64,000 nucleotides of DNA, from the NCBI GenBank assembly GCA_934047225.1, contig OW203992.1:15613501-15677500 (forward strand), in the 5' to 3' direction. The DNA is from Ypsolopha sequella (Eukaryota; Arthropoda; Insecta; Lepidoptera; Ypsolophidae). The position numbers and the translations under genes are program-made. Below the pieces are notes generated by a model, which was given only the letters and a program-made list of their open reading frames with translations, made no database searches and was not told where the DNA came from. Positions 33,397 through 45,270 of this stretch are shown in pieces (positions within the stretch are counted from its first letter, which is position 1; each line of letters begins with the position of its first letter).

Positions 33397-34170
33397 CAGG
33401 GGTCGGCAACCTTATGACATAGGAGGGCCACAAACGTTACCAGAGGATCAGCGAGGGCCGCATATAATAAATAACGCATTAGTCAATTTCGTATCATATT
33501 TATTGTAGTTTAAAACACAATTTATTATTAAAATCTAATGCGATTTTTGCGGCTACATTTGACTTGCATTTTAGACGTGGAAAGCTGCGCCGATCGTAGA
33601 GCGATTAGACACCTCGCTTGTTCTCTCGTTTTAGTTTTTTTATCGTGGTCGTATTTATTGAATTTTACAGAAAAAATCATATTTAATATACCAGACAAAA
33701 TTTTAAAAATGTGAAACGGCCCAATTGTATTTTATAACGTTTGTGATTGTCTTGAATTGTGGTTGAGACAAAATTCGACAGTTAAGTTATTGAAATGAGT
33801 AAAACCCTAATACCATTTTTAGATTTTGGACCTACTTTAGATAGATTTGTTTCTTACACCATAAGTTATTTTTAATACTCGCTGCGGCGGAAGTGTAGAT
33901 ACATTATCTGTGATAATAAATATATATTTTATTTATTTATCATTGAAATATTATTTAATAAATCAATTTAACAGAGACTGTCGTTTTAGATTATTTTGCT
34001 CGGCGCCCTCTTATGCTTGCTTTTTCGTTAGTTCAGAATAGAAAATGTCTGCTCACGCAAATATGTACAACCAAACACAATTATCATGCAGCGATTGGGA
34101 ACCTTGAGGGCCGTACCGAAGTGGGTCACGGGCCGCATGCGGCCCGCGGGCCGCCGGTTGCCGACCCCTG
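33397..34170. mobile_element. hAT-type MITE
   Basis: Perfect 15-bp inverted ends CAGGGGTCGGCAACC and GGTTGCCGACCCCTG, flanked by perfect 8-bp direct repeats GTTTAAGT (33389-33396, 34171-34178). Both are hallmarks of hAT elements. 774 bp, no transposase. GC-rich just inside each end (GGGCCGCAT, CGGGCCGCATGCGGCCCGCG). It interrupts the 3' untranslated part of the LINE. Confidence 0.95.
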
Positions 34171-34425
34171 GTTTAAGTAGTTATTTCATTATTATTTATG
34201 TAGGCATATTGTAGTTATTTATAATCATAGGGTGTAAGTATATTAACATATTTTAGTATACACGTATGTATGTCTACTTTTTATTATGACTTCTCTTTAT
34301 CAATCCGGGTTTGCTGGAAGAAATCTCTTTTTAGAGATAAGCTCGCCTATGTACATGATATATCTAAGAACTTTGTAAAAATAATATGTTTCTTTTGTGT
34401 ACAATAAAGGATATGAATATGAATA

Positions 34426-34994
34426 CCATTGCTTGCTTGCTAAAAACTAGGCTAAAAACGTTTTTCTTAAATTAAGGTTGATGTCGTTAAGCCCATTCTT
34501 ACCCTGTGCCCTTCTATTGTTTGTATAATAGGTACCTAACACTAACAAATAATAATCAAGTCTTCAGTTTATTGTCTCAGTGTATTGGTTAGAACTCTTT
34601 TCCCCGTGATCACATTGACTAACCATTTTCACCCACCAATGGGATCACGGGTTTTATTTCAGGAAGCCCCCTGATTGAACGAACGCGACAAGTTAAACGA
34701 TTTGAAACAATTTAATAGAGATCAAAAATTCGTTCCCCGCGAGGCGCCCGCACTAACTTTTGAAGTTTTTTCCCTTCGCTTTACAGGATTATCGGTAAAC
34801 GGAGGCTTAGGGTGGGATATTTTATGGCTCTTATAGATATTTTTCTATTTTTCCCAATTTAGCTTATGTTTTAGTTGCAGTTTGGAACTTTTTCAATTTT
34901 ATTTGTGAAGTTTGTTTTTATCTTGTTTGATAGAACTGAGTTGTGGTATTTTAGGTCTTTTAATTTAACTTTATACGGGTTAACGACTTTAATG
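34426..34994. other. No gene seen
   Basis: Includes CCCCGTGATCAC..GGGATCACGGG (34605-34650) as a short inverted pair and a GC-richer patch at about 34735-34815. Confidence 0.35.
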
Positions 34995-34995
34995 C

Positions 34996-35310
34996 AAGAA
35001 TAATGAATGAATGAATTGACACTTTATTGTACACAAAAGACATATAAAAGAAAAACAGAGTATTGAAAACATAATTTTGTACAAAGGCGGACTTATCACT
35101 TAAAGCGATTTCTTGCACCCAACCTTTGTTTGGAGAAGAAATTGTCACTAGAAAAGTAAAAAAGGGGAGATAGACGTAATAGATAGAGTAAATTAAATGA
35201 AAATCAATAAAGTGTAAATACAAATAACCTACCAAATTAAACTTAATTTTAATAGATACTAGACTTACATAAACAAATATACAAGAATATATTAATAAAT
35301 ATATATACAT
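34996..35310 (-). repeat. LINE 3' tail, minus strand
   Basis: Minus-strand counterpart of the tails: AATGAATGAATGAATT at the 3' end, then CACTTTATTGTAC, GGCGGACTTATCACTT and GCGATTTCTTGC. The 116-codon minus frame over it is untranslated-region sequence. Confidence 0.65.
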
Positions 35311-35501
35311 CTATTATACATATATAAATAATATATATATATTAATATAATACATTTAAATATCAATAGAATAAGAGTAAATAAGTTAATTTACAAAATT
35401 ATAATATACCCAACTCAATGATATTATATAGAACGAAAAGATACACCTCATTAGGTTACAGATACAACTAACTGAATATGTATATTTAGATGATTCATAA
35501 A

Positions 35502-35994
35502 AACCGGTCAAGTGCGAATAGGACTCTTGCTCTGGGGGTTCCTTACCATTCTAATAAGTTAATAGTTAACTTGAATAATTTGAACACAAATGCAAATCTT
35601 TTCTTTACCTACAAAATGAAATAAAAACTGCAAAATTAAGTTGGTCAAGTATTCCGGTATGGAACCCTACAGTTACATTATGAATCGGCGTTTTCAGTAT
35701 TTGTTTTCCAACTACAGTATAAATAATATACAGAAATTTCAAATCCGAATTAGTTTTTGAGATAGACAACCCGTAACAAAAGTTGTTTAAAAGTGACAAC
35801 TTTGACGGCCCGACATTTATTTATTTTAGAAGATTAAAAAGAGTAAGAAATATATTTGTACTCTACTCAATGAGTTGCAGACAAAAATATTTTTTACAAC
35901 CCTGAAAAATAATTTAATAGAATATCTAATTCGGACATACATACAGACGGACGGACAGCAGAATGACAAATAGGCTCCATTTTACTTTACGGAA
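35502..35994 (+). repeat. CCGGTCAAGTGCGA repeat, long form
   Basis: Starts CCGGTCAAGTGCGAATAGGA, contains CAAAATTAAGTTGGTCAAGT and ATCGGCGTTTTCAGTATTTG, and ends CGGACGGACAGCAG..ACGGAACC. It aligns block by block with the minus-strand copy at 52723-53312. Confidence 0.75.
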
Positions 35995-36622
35995 CCAATA
36001 AAAATAGCAACTTGTAATAGTGAGAGCCTAGATAAGTATTGATTTCGTTTTTAAATAAATTTCCTACAACTTCAGAATGTAAGTATATATATAATAGGTC
36101 TTTACATATGAAATTGCCGAAATTTTCTTACAGATTCATGAGTTCATAGTTCCTGTAGCTATTTATAATAGCTATTTCCATTATTTGATTTTTGTTTTAC
36201 ATCTACGCATTAATTTTTTTTTATTTACAGTTCGATTATAAAAATTAAATCTTCATAAACAGTTCGTCTTAAATGCCATCCATTTATTTCCATGATAAGA
36301 TTCGTAATATTGTTTTACACCTGACACTTTTCAAAAATTAAATTAATGTTATTGTTAGCTTAATGTTGTCTCATTCTAGAAAAAATAAATTACATAATTT
36401 GGATTTGTCATTCCTAAAAAAAATGCAAAAATGTTTGTACTGAAAATAAAGTTTCCTTCAAATTTTGTATAAAAAACGGCAACTTCATATGTAAAGAACT
36501 ATTATATATATATATATAGAACTATTATATATATATATATATACTTATATTCTGAAGTTATTCTGAAGAAGAAATCAATACTTATCTAGGCTCTTACTAT
36601 TACAGGTTGCTATTTTTATTGG
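35995..36622. repeat. 628-bp inverted-repeat element
   Basis: CCAATAAAAATAGCAACTTG, GAGAGCCTAGATAAGTATTG and ACATATGAA.TTGCCG on the left pair with inverted partners on the right. The right arm contains two (TA)n runs (36503-36543). It sits exactly at the end of the preceding repeat, so it inserted into it. Non-coding. Confidence 0.75.
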
Positions 36623-37162
36623 TTTTATACATATATACCTCTATATATATGTATATATCTTGTTCAATTCGAGAGCACTGCACATATCATCGGAATAACA
36701 TGAGCTTTACATTATTACACTCTCTGATCGAGCTCACGTATACTCCACTTCTTTCAAAGGCTATCAGCGTAAATATCTGCAGATTTTCCATTCTTCCCTA
36801 CGACAAAGTTCCAACATCCCAGCTTTGTCTTTACGGCGGTTGCGTAAGGTTGGTATTACAGAGTGCAGTGGCGGTTGGAACCTTGTCGCAGTGATGGGGC
36901 TGGTGGGTATGCTATTGCATTATGATAGGATCAGGATTCGTCGGAGCGTGCACCTTGCAGAGCTCCTAGTCACTTGGAGCACAACTCTATGACGCTAATG
37001 CCATTCTAAACGCGGCATTTTTGATTCATGCGGCATAAAAAAGTTGCTGCTGCTTGTGCCAAGTAATGATGAATGAAGTAATTTTAATATTTTGGAAATA
37101 AACGTACTTACAAAAGATTTTTGGTTGGAGTTAAAAACGTCAAAAACCGGTGTTCCACCTAA
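36623..37162. other. No gene recognised
   Basis: A 95-codon plus frame (36607-36894) partly lies here; it has no motif that I know and overlaps the previous repeat. CGACAAAGTTCCAAC and GTTGGAACCTTGTCG form an inverted pair (about 36800-36890). Confidence 0.3.
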
Positions 37163-37756
37163 TGCTCTGAAATTCGACCTATTCCTTGAAAGGAGATCAT
37201 TTCCAACAGATTAAGCCCTATCAACTAGGGGTCGAAAATAAATGGTCTCCGAGTTACGAAGGTTTTTAAAATATTTTTCAAACTTTTAGACTGGTAACGA
37301 AAAACAAATTATTCAAAAATAATGATTCCTCTCTCGGCACTTATTTGTTATTTTTCTGATTATAAATGAATGGTAATTTATAAAATATAAATATGCTCAG
37401 AAGTCTTAAGGCCCCAGACTCTCTTTGCAACATTTCGCTTTCATCTTACCTGAGGCTTTAGAAGTGGCGCTCCCCCCGCTGCATTAAGATGTTAGAGACC
37501 GCACCTGAATGTTGCTCTACTTCGTTAAATGAGTGTACGATTACTTAAAATTTGACATGTGAAGATTTTTAATTATTCAAGTAACGGTAATTTACAAAGT
37601 TTGGTTTGTTTATCGGAACAAACAAAATGAATTTGCAAAAGCAAAATAAACAAAATTTTATCTACCTGGAATAGATGGCTTATTGGTAGCAGTAAGAGTG
37701 ATTAGTATTTAGACACAATACATTTTATAGGTCATGCAATTATTTGCAGATTTTTA

Positions 37757-37930
37757 CCGAAGGGGTGTCAAGAGGTGTTCCGAGTGTGAACTGTGAGATG
37801 CAAGTCATAAGTTCACCCATACGTGTACCTATAAGTACACCCGCGTTTCTCTGACGATTATTACGTCTCAACGTTATGAGCCCTATCGCTCTAAGGAAAC
37901 CTGCATGCCCTAAAAAGCGTGTAATTGTGC
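37757..37930 (-). repeat. SINE fragment
   Basis: GTGTTCCGAGTGTGAACTGTGA, ACACCCGCGTTTCTCTGACG and AACGTTATGAGCCCTATCGC match the SINE body at 42122-42330 and 25744-26012. Confidence 0.65.
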
Positions 37931-38433
37931 CCGAAAATTTCTTTATTCATCAAGATTTTCATTTAACTAATGCCTGACATAAAAAATACCTTTATAAAAT
38001 TTGTAAATGTAGAAAATTAATAATCAAATCGTAACAATGAAAACATTTAAAATTATGAATTCCTAATACTCACACACATATTACAATCAGTTCTTTAAGT
38101 AAAATAATATCAAAAATAGAAACTCTTACGGTAATTAAGTGTCTGTTAGTTTGTGTGTCCATGACTAAGGTGCAATAAAAAAGGTAAAAAATTTAGTTTT
38201 AGAAATGTGATGTTTTAATGATAAGAACCGCAGCTGCGTACGTTCTTTTGTTTTGATGCATTATTGTCTAGCACGTTGTTATCTCGACTGTCGGTTTTAG
38301 TGACTTTGATAGCTTTTTAAGATATTTTAAATAAAAGTAAGTAAAGTAATAAAAAGGATGTAGCTTCGGCTTTAGTTATTTCAAAAAGTGGCGACAGCGG
38401 TCCTGGTATAAAATTTGTGTCACGCCATCCCCG

Positions 38434-38530
38434 TGGGTTTTTTAGACCACATCTTCTAAAATACGGCTTTACGGGTTTTCGAATTAACACACATTAACAT
38501 AACTTAATCTAAGCGAATTAGGGCATGCAA
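38434..38530 (+). repeat. Family H fragment
   Basis: GGTTTTTTAGACCAC..CTTCTAAAATAC and TTTTCGAATTAACACAC..TTAACATAA.TTAATCTAAGCG match the 3' part of family H at 50.3 and 56.05 kb. Confidence 0.65.
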
Positions 38531-38997
38531 TTATTCGCAGATTTTTACTATCCGGATAACGGATAATGTATTACTATTAATATTATTACTATTACTCTAT
38601 TAATATTAAGGCTAAATTAAAAAAACTATTTCTTGATTCAAATAATTCATCATAACTATCTATTCTACGTTTTTTATTTTTTTATTTTTTCGCTTACCTA
38701 GCTCCAGTAAAAGATAACAAATTACTATTTATACATTTATAATTTTAGCTGTTTATTGTAAGCAAAGTGCCAAATTATTATTTTGCTCTCGTAGCTAAGT
38801 GTAACGTGACTCACGATAGCACAAGTTTAAACCTTTGTGGTTTTTAGCTGCTATTATTATTTTCTGTTATAATTTTGTATAAATGGTAAATAAATAAAAA
38901 AAAAAAACTTATGGTAAAAATTAAGGGTAGTAATAAAAGCTCCGAAAACTAAATTAAAACCGCCCAAAAAAACGGCCTACCGCAAACATCTTGAAAA

Positions 38998-39715
38998 AAA
39001 AACCGGCCAAGTGCGAGTCAGACTCTAGGGTTCCGTATTGTGGATGATAAATTTAGTTTTATTATTTTTTTTCGTGAATTTCTCAACCGCTTTATTTTTT
39101 CTGTAATTCTTACGTAAACGCATATTACCATGATTTTTTTCATATTTTTCGGTCCACCAGTTTTGGAGATAAGAGGGGGTAAGAGATAAGACATACATTT
39201 TTTATAGATTTTCAAGGATTTCTTAAAGTAGATGTAATTAAATATAGCCAAACTATATATTATTACAATAATATTTTTATAAATACTTTTTTTTATTTAT
39301 TTTACTTTTTTTTATATTTTTAAATCACCATAGTTTTCCCAGCTATTGGTCAGTTATGATCTATAATGGAAATTTTTTTCATATTTTTCGGTCTACCAGT
39401 TTCGGACATACACATTATTGTAGTTTTTTTTAAAGATTTCACAAAACCAGTGCCAGTAAATATAGTAAAAGTATATATTTTTACAATCACCTTTTTAGTG
39501 TCTACAGTTTGATACCCATATTGTATTTTTAGGATATTTTTTATTTTTCTCACTTTTGTTTTGAAAATATTTTAAACAATTTAAAATTTTTCATATATTT
39601 TTTACAATGTAATATGTAGGCAAATTAATGCTATTTTTGTGCCAAATTTCATGTCTTTATCTTTACGGTGCTAAAGTTATGATGCTGTGAAATACGGACA
39701 GACGTAGATTAGACT
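38998..39715 (+). repeat. CCGGCCAAGTGCGAG repeat with internal duplication
   Basis: Begins CCGGCCAAGTGCGAGTCAGA..AGGGTTCCGTATTG. TTTTTTTCATATTTTTCGGT followed by C.ACCAGTTT occurs twice (about 39135 and 39371), an internal duplication of about 235 bp. Ends near ATACGGACAGACGTAGATTA. The minus frames sharing PKNMKKI come from this duplication and are not genes. Confidence 0.6.
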
Positions 39716-40566
39716 TTATTTTATTCAAAAAATATTTTATCCATAGTTGTTTACTTATTAAATGATAAGTGAAATATTCAAGTAGAGCAACTTTCATGAT
39801 ACAGTTCGCCTCTCCATAAGAATCTACGCGAGGGAAAGCGAGCAACCGTGCGAGCGGGAGGTAAAATGATGTCGAGCTACACAACACACGTCTGAACGCT
39901 GCGATGTCCCAGCGAAACTGAGGGAAATATCGACGCGTTTTGTGTTTTAAACTCTCGATAAGTTTCGATTTGATAAATGTTCTTAAAATATTTTTTTAAA
40001 TACCGTTTTTTGTTATTTCACTTATTAATAGTTCTTTTCTACGTGTTTTAAATTTGACTACGCTAAACGATAGTTTTCTAGTAGAAAAAAAATATTTTAT
40101 CAGTGGTTGAATTCATGAAATCACAACTACTTAAAGCACTCGAAATAAGAAAACTAAAGTATTATCCAAAAAAGTAACCAGGTAAGATTATTGTTGAAGA
40201 TATGGGAATAAATGTTACCTGAATAAATTTCTTGTTTTTGTCATAATTTTTACGTGACGTGTGCATGAATGAGACCCTCAACGCGTAGAACGTAAATCAA
40301 GGTATGTTTAAAGCCTAAAAAACCTATTAAAGGTAGCACTAAAGTAAATGAAAAAATTAGTTTTGAAATCTTCAAATTCCACACTATAAATTAACGTAAA
40401 ATGTATTTTATTTATTGCTTTCTCAATGACTAAAATAAAATCTTTCTTTTCTGATAATTCTGCAAGAATACTGATTTCTAGGGGACTGGAGCCTTAAGTG
40501 GAAAGAAGAAAGAAAAGCATTTTTATTTTGCAATTTTTGAAATACCGACGTGTTTTACTTGAAAAA
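39716..40566. other. No gene seen
   Basis: Unassigned AT-rich DNA inside the span of family D. 39770-39910 is GC-richer. Confidence 0.35.
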
Positions 40567-40614
40567 TTCGACCCCTAGTTGATAGGCATTAATTGTTGGA
40601 AATGATCTCTAGTA

Positions 40615-41541
40615 TACAGGGTGGAAAAAATTTAAGGGCCCTGGAGGGGAACTACCTTAAATCCTTTAATTAGCTCATTTTACTGAAAGGAAACATTTCT
40701 TTATTTTTTAAAAGAAACAAAACTGCATTCAAAGATCTTCAAAAATTCGCTTGTCTCACCCGGGAATCAAACCAACCAAAAATTTAAAAAATAAACCCTC
40801 ACTATTTTATTATACGAATCGGTAGGATAATTGTTCAGGATAAAATTTGTCTAATAAACATTTGGTCTTACACTCATCTGTTGTACGATATACCCATGAA
40901 ATTGAATATTTATTACAAGTTCTTTATTAACAACATCTAGTATTGTTCACTTGTATCAAGTAATAGACACGTTGTAATTTTCTTAGCTCTCTAATATCCA
41001 AAGACATCGTATGAAGTACAAGCTTGCTAATGTTACACCTTGTTGAAGACTTTGATAAGAAAATCGTTACTGGGCGTACTGACGAAATCATTAAAAAAGG
41101 AACTTTTTTTTTGCAACGCGGAGCTATAAATTTGAAGTTCGAAAGATAACTTTCAAAATTTTTAAAATCGATAAAAGTATTCGTTCGAATTTCAAATTAT
41201 GTTTTGTTTTGCTTTCAATCCGTGCTGTCATTGTGTAATAAAGGCGTATCATTATTACATTACTGGTGACCAGTACTAGGTATTGTTAATAAAGACCTTG
41301 TAATAAATATTCAATTTATATTCAATAATCCTACCGATTCGTATAATAAAATAGTGAGGGTTTCATTTTTTTATTTTTAGTTGGTTCGATTCCCGGGTGA
41401 GACAAGCGAATTTTAGAAGATCTTTGAATGCAGTTTTGTTTCTTTTAAAAAATAAAGGAATGTTTCCTTTCAGTAAAATGAGCTAACTAAAGGATTTAAG
41501 GTAGTTCCCCTCCAGGGCCCTTAAATTTTTTCCATCCTGTA
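40615..41541. mobile_element. TA-flanked element with about 210-bp arms (family C)
   Basis: Ends TACAGGGTGGAAAAAATTTA and TAAATTTTTTCCATCCTGTA, with TA outside both (40613-40614, 41542-41543). Arms (about 40615-40830 and 41326-41541) stay nearly identical inward through GGGCCCT.CAGGGGAACTACC, TGTCTCACCCGGGAATC and AATCGGTAGGAT.ATTG. The unique middle is about 500 bp with no transposase frame. A one-arm remnant is at 12186-12341. Confidence 0.9.
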
Positions 41542-41580
41542 TATAACCCCTTTTCAAGGAATAGGTCGAATTTCAGAGCA

Positions 41581-42121
41581 CTCTGTATAGCCACGATATG
41601 TAAGGGCGTGTTAGATTTATTTCCGACGGTTAATTTAAACTAAAATTGTCAACATTCGTACACCCTTGGCTTAGTGCTAATTTTCACGTTCAAATGTGAT
41701 AGGAGTACCTAACATAGATAATTCTAACTCAAAAATTATAGGTGCAAAATAAGGTAATGATTTTTTTAGTTACCTTCAATAATTATTGAATAAGAGCTGC
41801 TTCACCCGCGTGGATAATTGGATTTTGACTTTTTATTTCGAAAGTGTCAAATGTGTCTAGAACGACAAATGTCAAAATTGACAGATATCAAATGCAACAG
41901 ATGTCAAAAGCGACAGATATCAAAAGTTTTCAGATCCCTGGGGACCTAAATGTTGCTCCTAGCTAAGTTTAATATACTTGGGAAAACCCCATGAAAATCC
42001 GTTCAGTAGTTTCTAAAATTAACATGTCCAAACAGGCAGACAGACAGACAAAAACTTTTAAATGGTATATTTGTTACTCTTCCTATATCGTTTCAAATAT
42101 TTTTTTTGTAAACATGTTTCA
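41581..42121. other. No gene seen; LINE-like motif
   Basis: 41955-42060 contains ATGAAAATCCGTTCAGTAGT and CAGACAGACAGACAAAA, motifs frequent in dispersed insect repeats. Nothing else is supported. Confidence 0.35.
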
Positions 42122-42330
42122 TGAATCCTCTCGGGGGTGTCAGAGGTGTTCTCAAGTGTAAACTGTGAAATGCAAGTCACACTCTGTACACCCGCTTTTC
42201 ACTCACAATTATTACGTCAGAAACGTGATGCCTGGTGAGCCCTATCGCTGTACTTCGGGCACAAAATGGAACTTCCGAAGCACGCAGACCGAACACAAAT
42301 TAATATGCACCGCGGGGATCGAACCCATGT
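42122..42330 (-). repeat. tRNA-derived SINE
   Basis: Tail side CCTCTCGGGGGTGTCAGAGG, body CTGTACACCCGCTTTTCACT, and on the minus strand a head with GGGTTCGATCCCC (box B-like, 42304-42316). Followed by a family A remnant at about 42425-42470. Confidence 0.65.
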
Positions 42331-43180
42331 GGAAATAGTTGAACATTTAAAAGAGGTAATAAAAAAGGAAGCTACCAGTGAATTGCAAAAAAGCTTGAAT
42401 CGCGCTAATATAGATATTAACGAGTCCACAGTATGAATTTAGCGATATAAATAAAAGTCACCTTCACTCGTGTACCTTCTACACATATTAATTAATTGAG
42501 TCATATTTCATATTTTACATATCAGGATTATGACTTAATTATATACAGACAACTTACCAAGTCCATTTACACAATAAAATATCTGTAGGTAATGTAGGTA
42601 CGTTTATTCATAAAATTAGGCTAAGCAATTACGTGCGCGAGTGTACCAATGGTCGTAATGTACTTTTTTCGTACATCAAAAACCGTACCGATGCCTGTAC
42701 CACTCGGCCTCAGAGGCGGTCATTGTATTTATTTCATGTCAATATCGTCTTATTGTATAACGTAGAAATTAGGTTTCTTAAACTTTACGGAGCATATTTT
42801 CGATTCTTCTGCTGTATGGTGTTGTTCTTAGATCGAAAAAGTGTCCAAGTCTACAGGTTAACACATTTTGTAAAAGAAATTTATATTTTTTAAGGTTATC
42901 AGGTTAACAGCTATTTTGATGACAGATGCTAAAATTAACCTACTCCTTGTAGCCAACTTTAACCCTTTAACTTAGATAGTTTTATTTTAGATGTAGAAAC
43001 ATGCCACTCCAAGTTTTTCCATCTGCATTGAAGATTATTGCACGGAACATAATGGAGCAAATCGGCCTCGTATCTTTCCCCGATCGACTCATCCGATAAG
43101 CACAACCGACCGGAACGACATCCCCCACACACATCAATCGCACTATCGATCCGTCTCTAAAGTTATGGTATCGTTTAGAA
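42331..43180. other. No gene seen
   Basis: Contains the family A remnant (CACAGTATGAATTTAGCGAT..AGTCACCTT). An 86-codon plus frame at 42633 is unrecognised. Confidence 0.3.
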
Positions 43181-43184
43181 TGTA

Positions 43185-43745
43185 AAAAAATATATATCGC
43201 CGCGATATGAATCCCCGAGCAAAGGTGTCTCGCAGTTTGGACTGTGAAATGCAATGCAAGTCACAGCAGTCCACACATATAAACCACGATTCACCGACGA
43301 TTATTAAGGCTCTTCCCTGCGTCACCCGAAAATTATTTCTCTTAAGGGGCAGGTAGTCGCCAACGACCTTGAGTCGACTTGTCTCGACAGAAACTATATT
43401 GAAATAACTTCATTTTCGTCTAACAACAGCTTGACTTTGAACAATATTTTCATGCTAAAATAATTTCCTTTAATAAAATTGTTTTTTAAAGTTTATCTGT
43501 CAATATATATTTTTTTCATAATTTTTAAACTTACCGTTTATGAGAAAATCTTTATCTATAGAGTAATTTTCGGATGACGTTGGGAAGAGGCGCCTTAAGT
43601 CCAGCGTTATGTGTGTGGCCATTATCGCCGTACTTTGGACACAAATATGGACCCACTGCTTAACGTGCCTTTCGAAGCATGCAGACCAATTACAAATGTG
43701 CCTCTACGGGATTTGAACACGCGACCCTCGAATAAGAGGTCAAGA
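43185..43745 (-). repeat. tRNA-derived SINE split by a TTAA MITE
   Basis: The body (43185-43307: CGCGATATGAATCCCCGAGC, ATTCACCGACGATTATTAA) continues after the insert (43595-43745: AGTCCAGCGTTATG ... CTACGGGATTTGAACACGCG). The minus-strand head has GTGTTCAAATCCC as box B. Deleting the insert and one TTAA restores the order seen at 42.2 kb. Confidence 0.75.
43308..43594. mobile_element. 287-bp MITE with TTAA target (piggyBac-like)
   Basis: TTAA at 43304-43307 and 43595-43598. Inverted ends: CTCTTCCCTGCGTCACCCGA with AAAATT.. and TTTTCGGATGACGTTGGGAA then GAG. The TTAA target and small size fit piggyBac-type MITEs. Non-coding. Confidence 0.75.
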
Positions 43746-43904
43746 CGTTTGAACTTTTTATTTTCATTTATTTATATAGTATATTGTACTGAATAAAAAC
43801 GAGCTTTTCTGCCATCTTACCAAATATATACCTTCTGATTAAAATGTGTTGTTATTTTCATTCACAGAACAATAAATTGTTTTGAGTTTTCATTAATAGG
43901 TATT

Positions 43905-44012
43905 CAGTATTCGGCCGAATACCGTCTACTATTCGGCAGAATACCGAATATTAAACAAATAGCCGAATAGGCCGAATACTGAATAGTCGCCGAATATTCG
44001 TTGCATCTCTAG
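43905..44012. repeat. ATTCGGC-rich repeat with GTTGCATCTCTAG end
   Basis: GCCGAAT/ATTCGGC occurs about eight times on both strands within about 90 bp, ending CGAATATTCGTTGCATCTCT. The terminus TAGAGATGCAAC on the minus strand is typical of one end of hAT-like elements (general knowledge). The other end was not found. Confidence 0.5.
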
Positions 44013-44194
44013 TTAAACCACAAGACCACAGAGGTGGCTTATCAAAAACTAAAATACATTACAATACAGTTTAGTCTAAATAGGTCTTTAGCATTCCCGA
44101 GAAAAACATAGGTAGTTTAGATTCTATGATAGAAATAAGTGTCTATGTTTGAGTTCTTGGTGATTTATCCATCACAAGGAGATATATAGGTAAA

Positions 44195-44300
44195 TACATT
44201 ATATCGTTGCAGTATAGAACCTCAGAACAAAAAGTAAATCCCGGTTCAGAGCTCCTCACATCCAGATTTACTTTTCTTTCTGCGTTTTGATTAATTTTGA
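44195..44300. repeat. Family I repeat, copy 1
   Basis: AAAAGTAAATCCCGG...GATTTACTTTTC is a near-palindrome around TTCAGAGCTCCTCACATCC. The reverse-complement version is at 57150-57225. Confidence 0.6.
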
Positions 44301-45040
44301 AATTCGAATGGTTTTGCCCTACGCTGTGTTTATATCTACATGATTTTCCAGGATAATTGTTAATGTTAAACTTGAATGTAACGGTTTTCATAATTAACGG
44401 AATAGCATACATCTAATCAAGGAAAGCAGTAGAAGTCATAACAAAATATTTTATGGTAGGTATACATTCACAATGATCTACACCACGCTTTATTAGTATG
44501 TTTATGTGATCATTTCTTCGAAAGACATTCAAAGTGGGTGGACATACGGCGCTGTTGCATATATTGTATTGTGAATGGTATTGTTAACTGTATCGTCTTA
44601 CATTTCACTGTGTCAGCAAGATTGAAGTTTCCTGTGACCCAAGTGCAGTAGGTATTTGTTGCGATATACCTGCATTCTTTATATGAATATGTACTTAACT
44701 ACCTTACTTACCTACCTGCCTGCCAAAGTGCATTAATCTATTTAGTTTTCATTTAAAAATACCATATAAGTACTTTAGGTAGTTCTGCGTGCATCAAACG
44801 ATTTTGAAATGAATACCGTATCAACGGTCAGCGAAGCAAAATAATACCATCAAGTCGATTTTCAATAACTTCCTCCACGTTAAATGGAATTTCAAGATCC
44901 CCACAAAGTCCAACTGAGACTACCATCGTAATGACCGCTTTTGAAGACGTAATCCTTTCTATAAGACGCCAAGGAAAGGAACGTATCAATTTCTGCTGCA
45001 GTCGATTAAAATCAGTGCGGAGTTTAGGTTTATATTTTTA
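44301..45040. other. No gene seen
   Basis: Unassigned AT-rich DNA. Confidence 0.35.
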
Positions 45041-45044
45041 TAGA

Positions 45045-45270
45045 AAAGCACAAACACAATCAGGACTAATCGCATCTGGCGAATGGGCGGTCATTTAGCG
45101 GAACGATCGCTCTGAGAGAATGTCCCGGCGGCTATCTAAAGTATTAAGATAATAGGTGACCACCGAGGGGTGCACAGGGCCGAACTGGGAGGGGGCATCT
45201 TCGAATAATGTAAGAGTGCGGGGCGACATTTGCACCGAACTGCCGGCGACCTCCGCTCTTACTTATGCGG
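45045..45270. other. GC-richer unique island
   Basis: Non-repetitive stretch (GAATGGGCGGTCATTTAGCG ... CGAACTGCCGGCGACCTCCG) in AT-rich surroundings. It could be a regulatory region. The 74-codon frame over it (45156-45380) is not recognised. Confidence 0.25.

Larger units (their letters stand above)
33012..34425 (+). mobile_element. LINE 3' fragment interrupted by a hAT MITE
   Basis: Coding remnant (33015-33293), then 3' untranslated DNA that breaks at 33396 and resumes at 34171 after a hAT-type insert. The tail carries GCTGGAAGAAATCTCTTTTT, GAGATAAGCTCGCC, TACAATAAAG and GATATGAATATGAATA. This copy links the orphan tails elsewhere in the window to their coding end. Confidence 0.75.
37163..41580. 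mobile_element. Old inverted-repeat element (family D), nested
   Basis: Left arm 37163-37236 (TGCTCTGAAATTCGACCTAT ... CAACTAGGGGTCGAA) is mirrored on the right by TTCGACCCCTAGTTGATAGG..GGAAATGATCTC (40567-40608), then, after family C is skipped, TTTTCAAGGAATAGGTCGAA and TTTCAGAGCA (to 41580). About 80-bp arms, roughly 3.5 kb apart without the family C insert. No intact gene inside; several younger repeats lie within. Possibly two independent solo copies rather than one element. Confidence 0.4.

Noticed and set aside
34960..35310. 116-codon hydrophobic minus frame suggestive of a membrane protein
   Set aside because: It lies in the A/T-rich 3' untranslated part of a LINE; the hydrophobicity reflects base composition.
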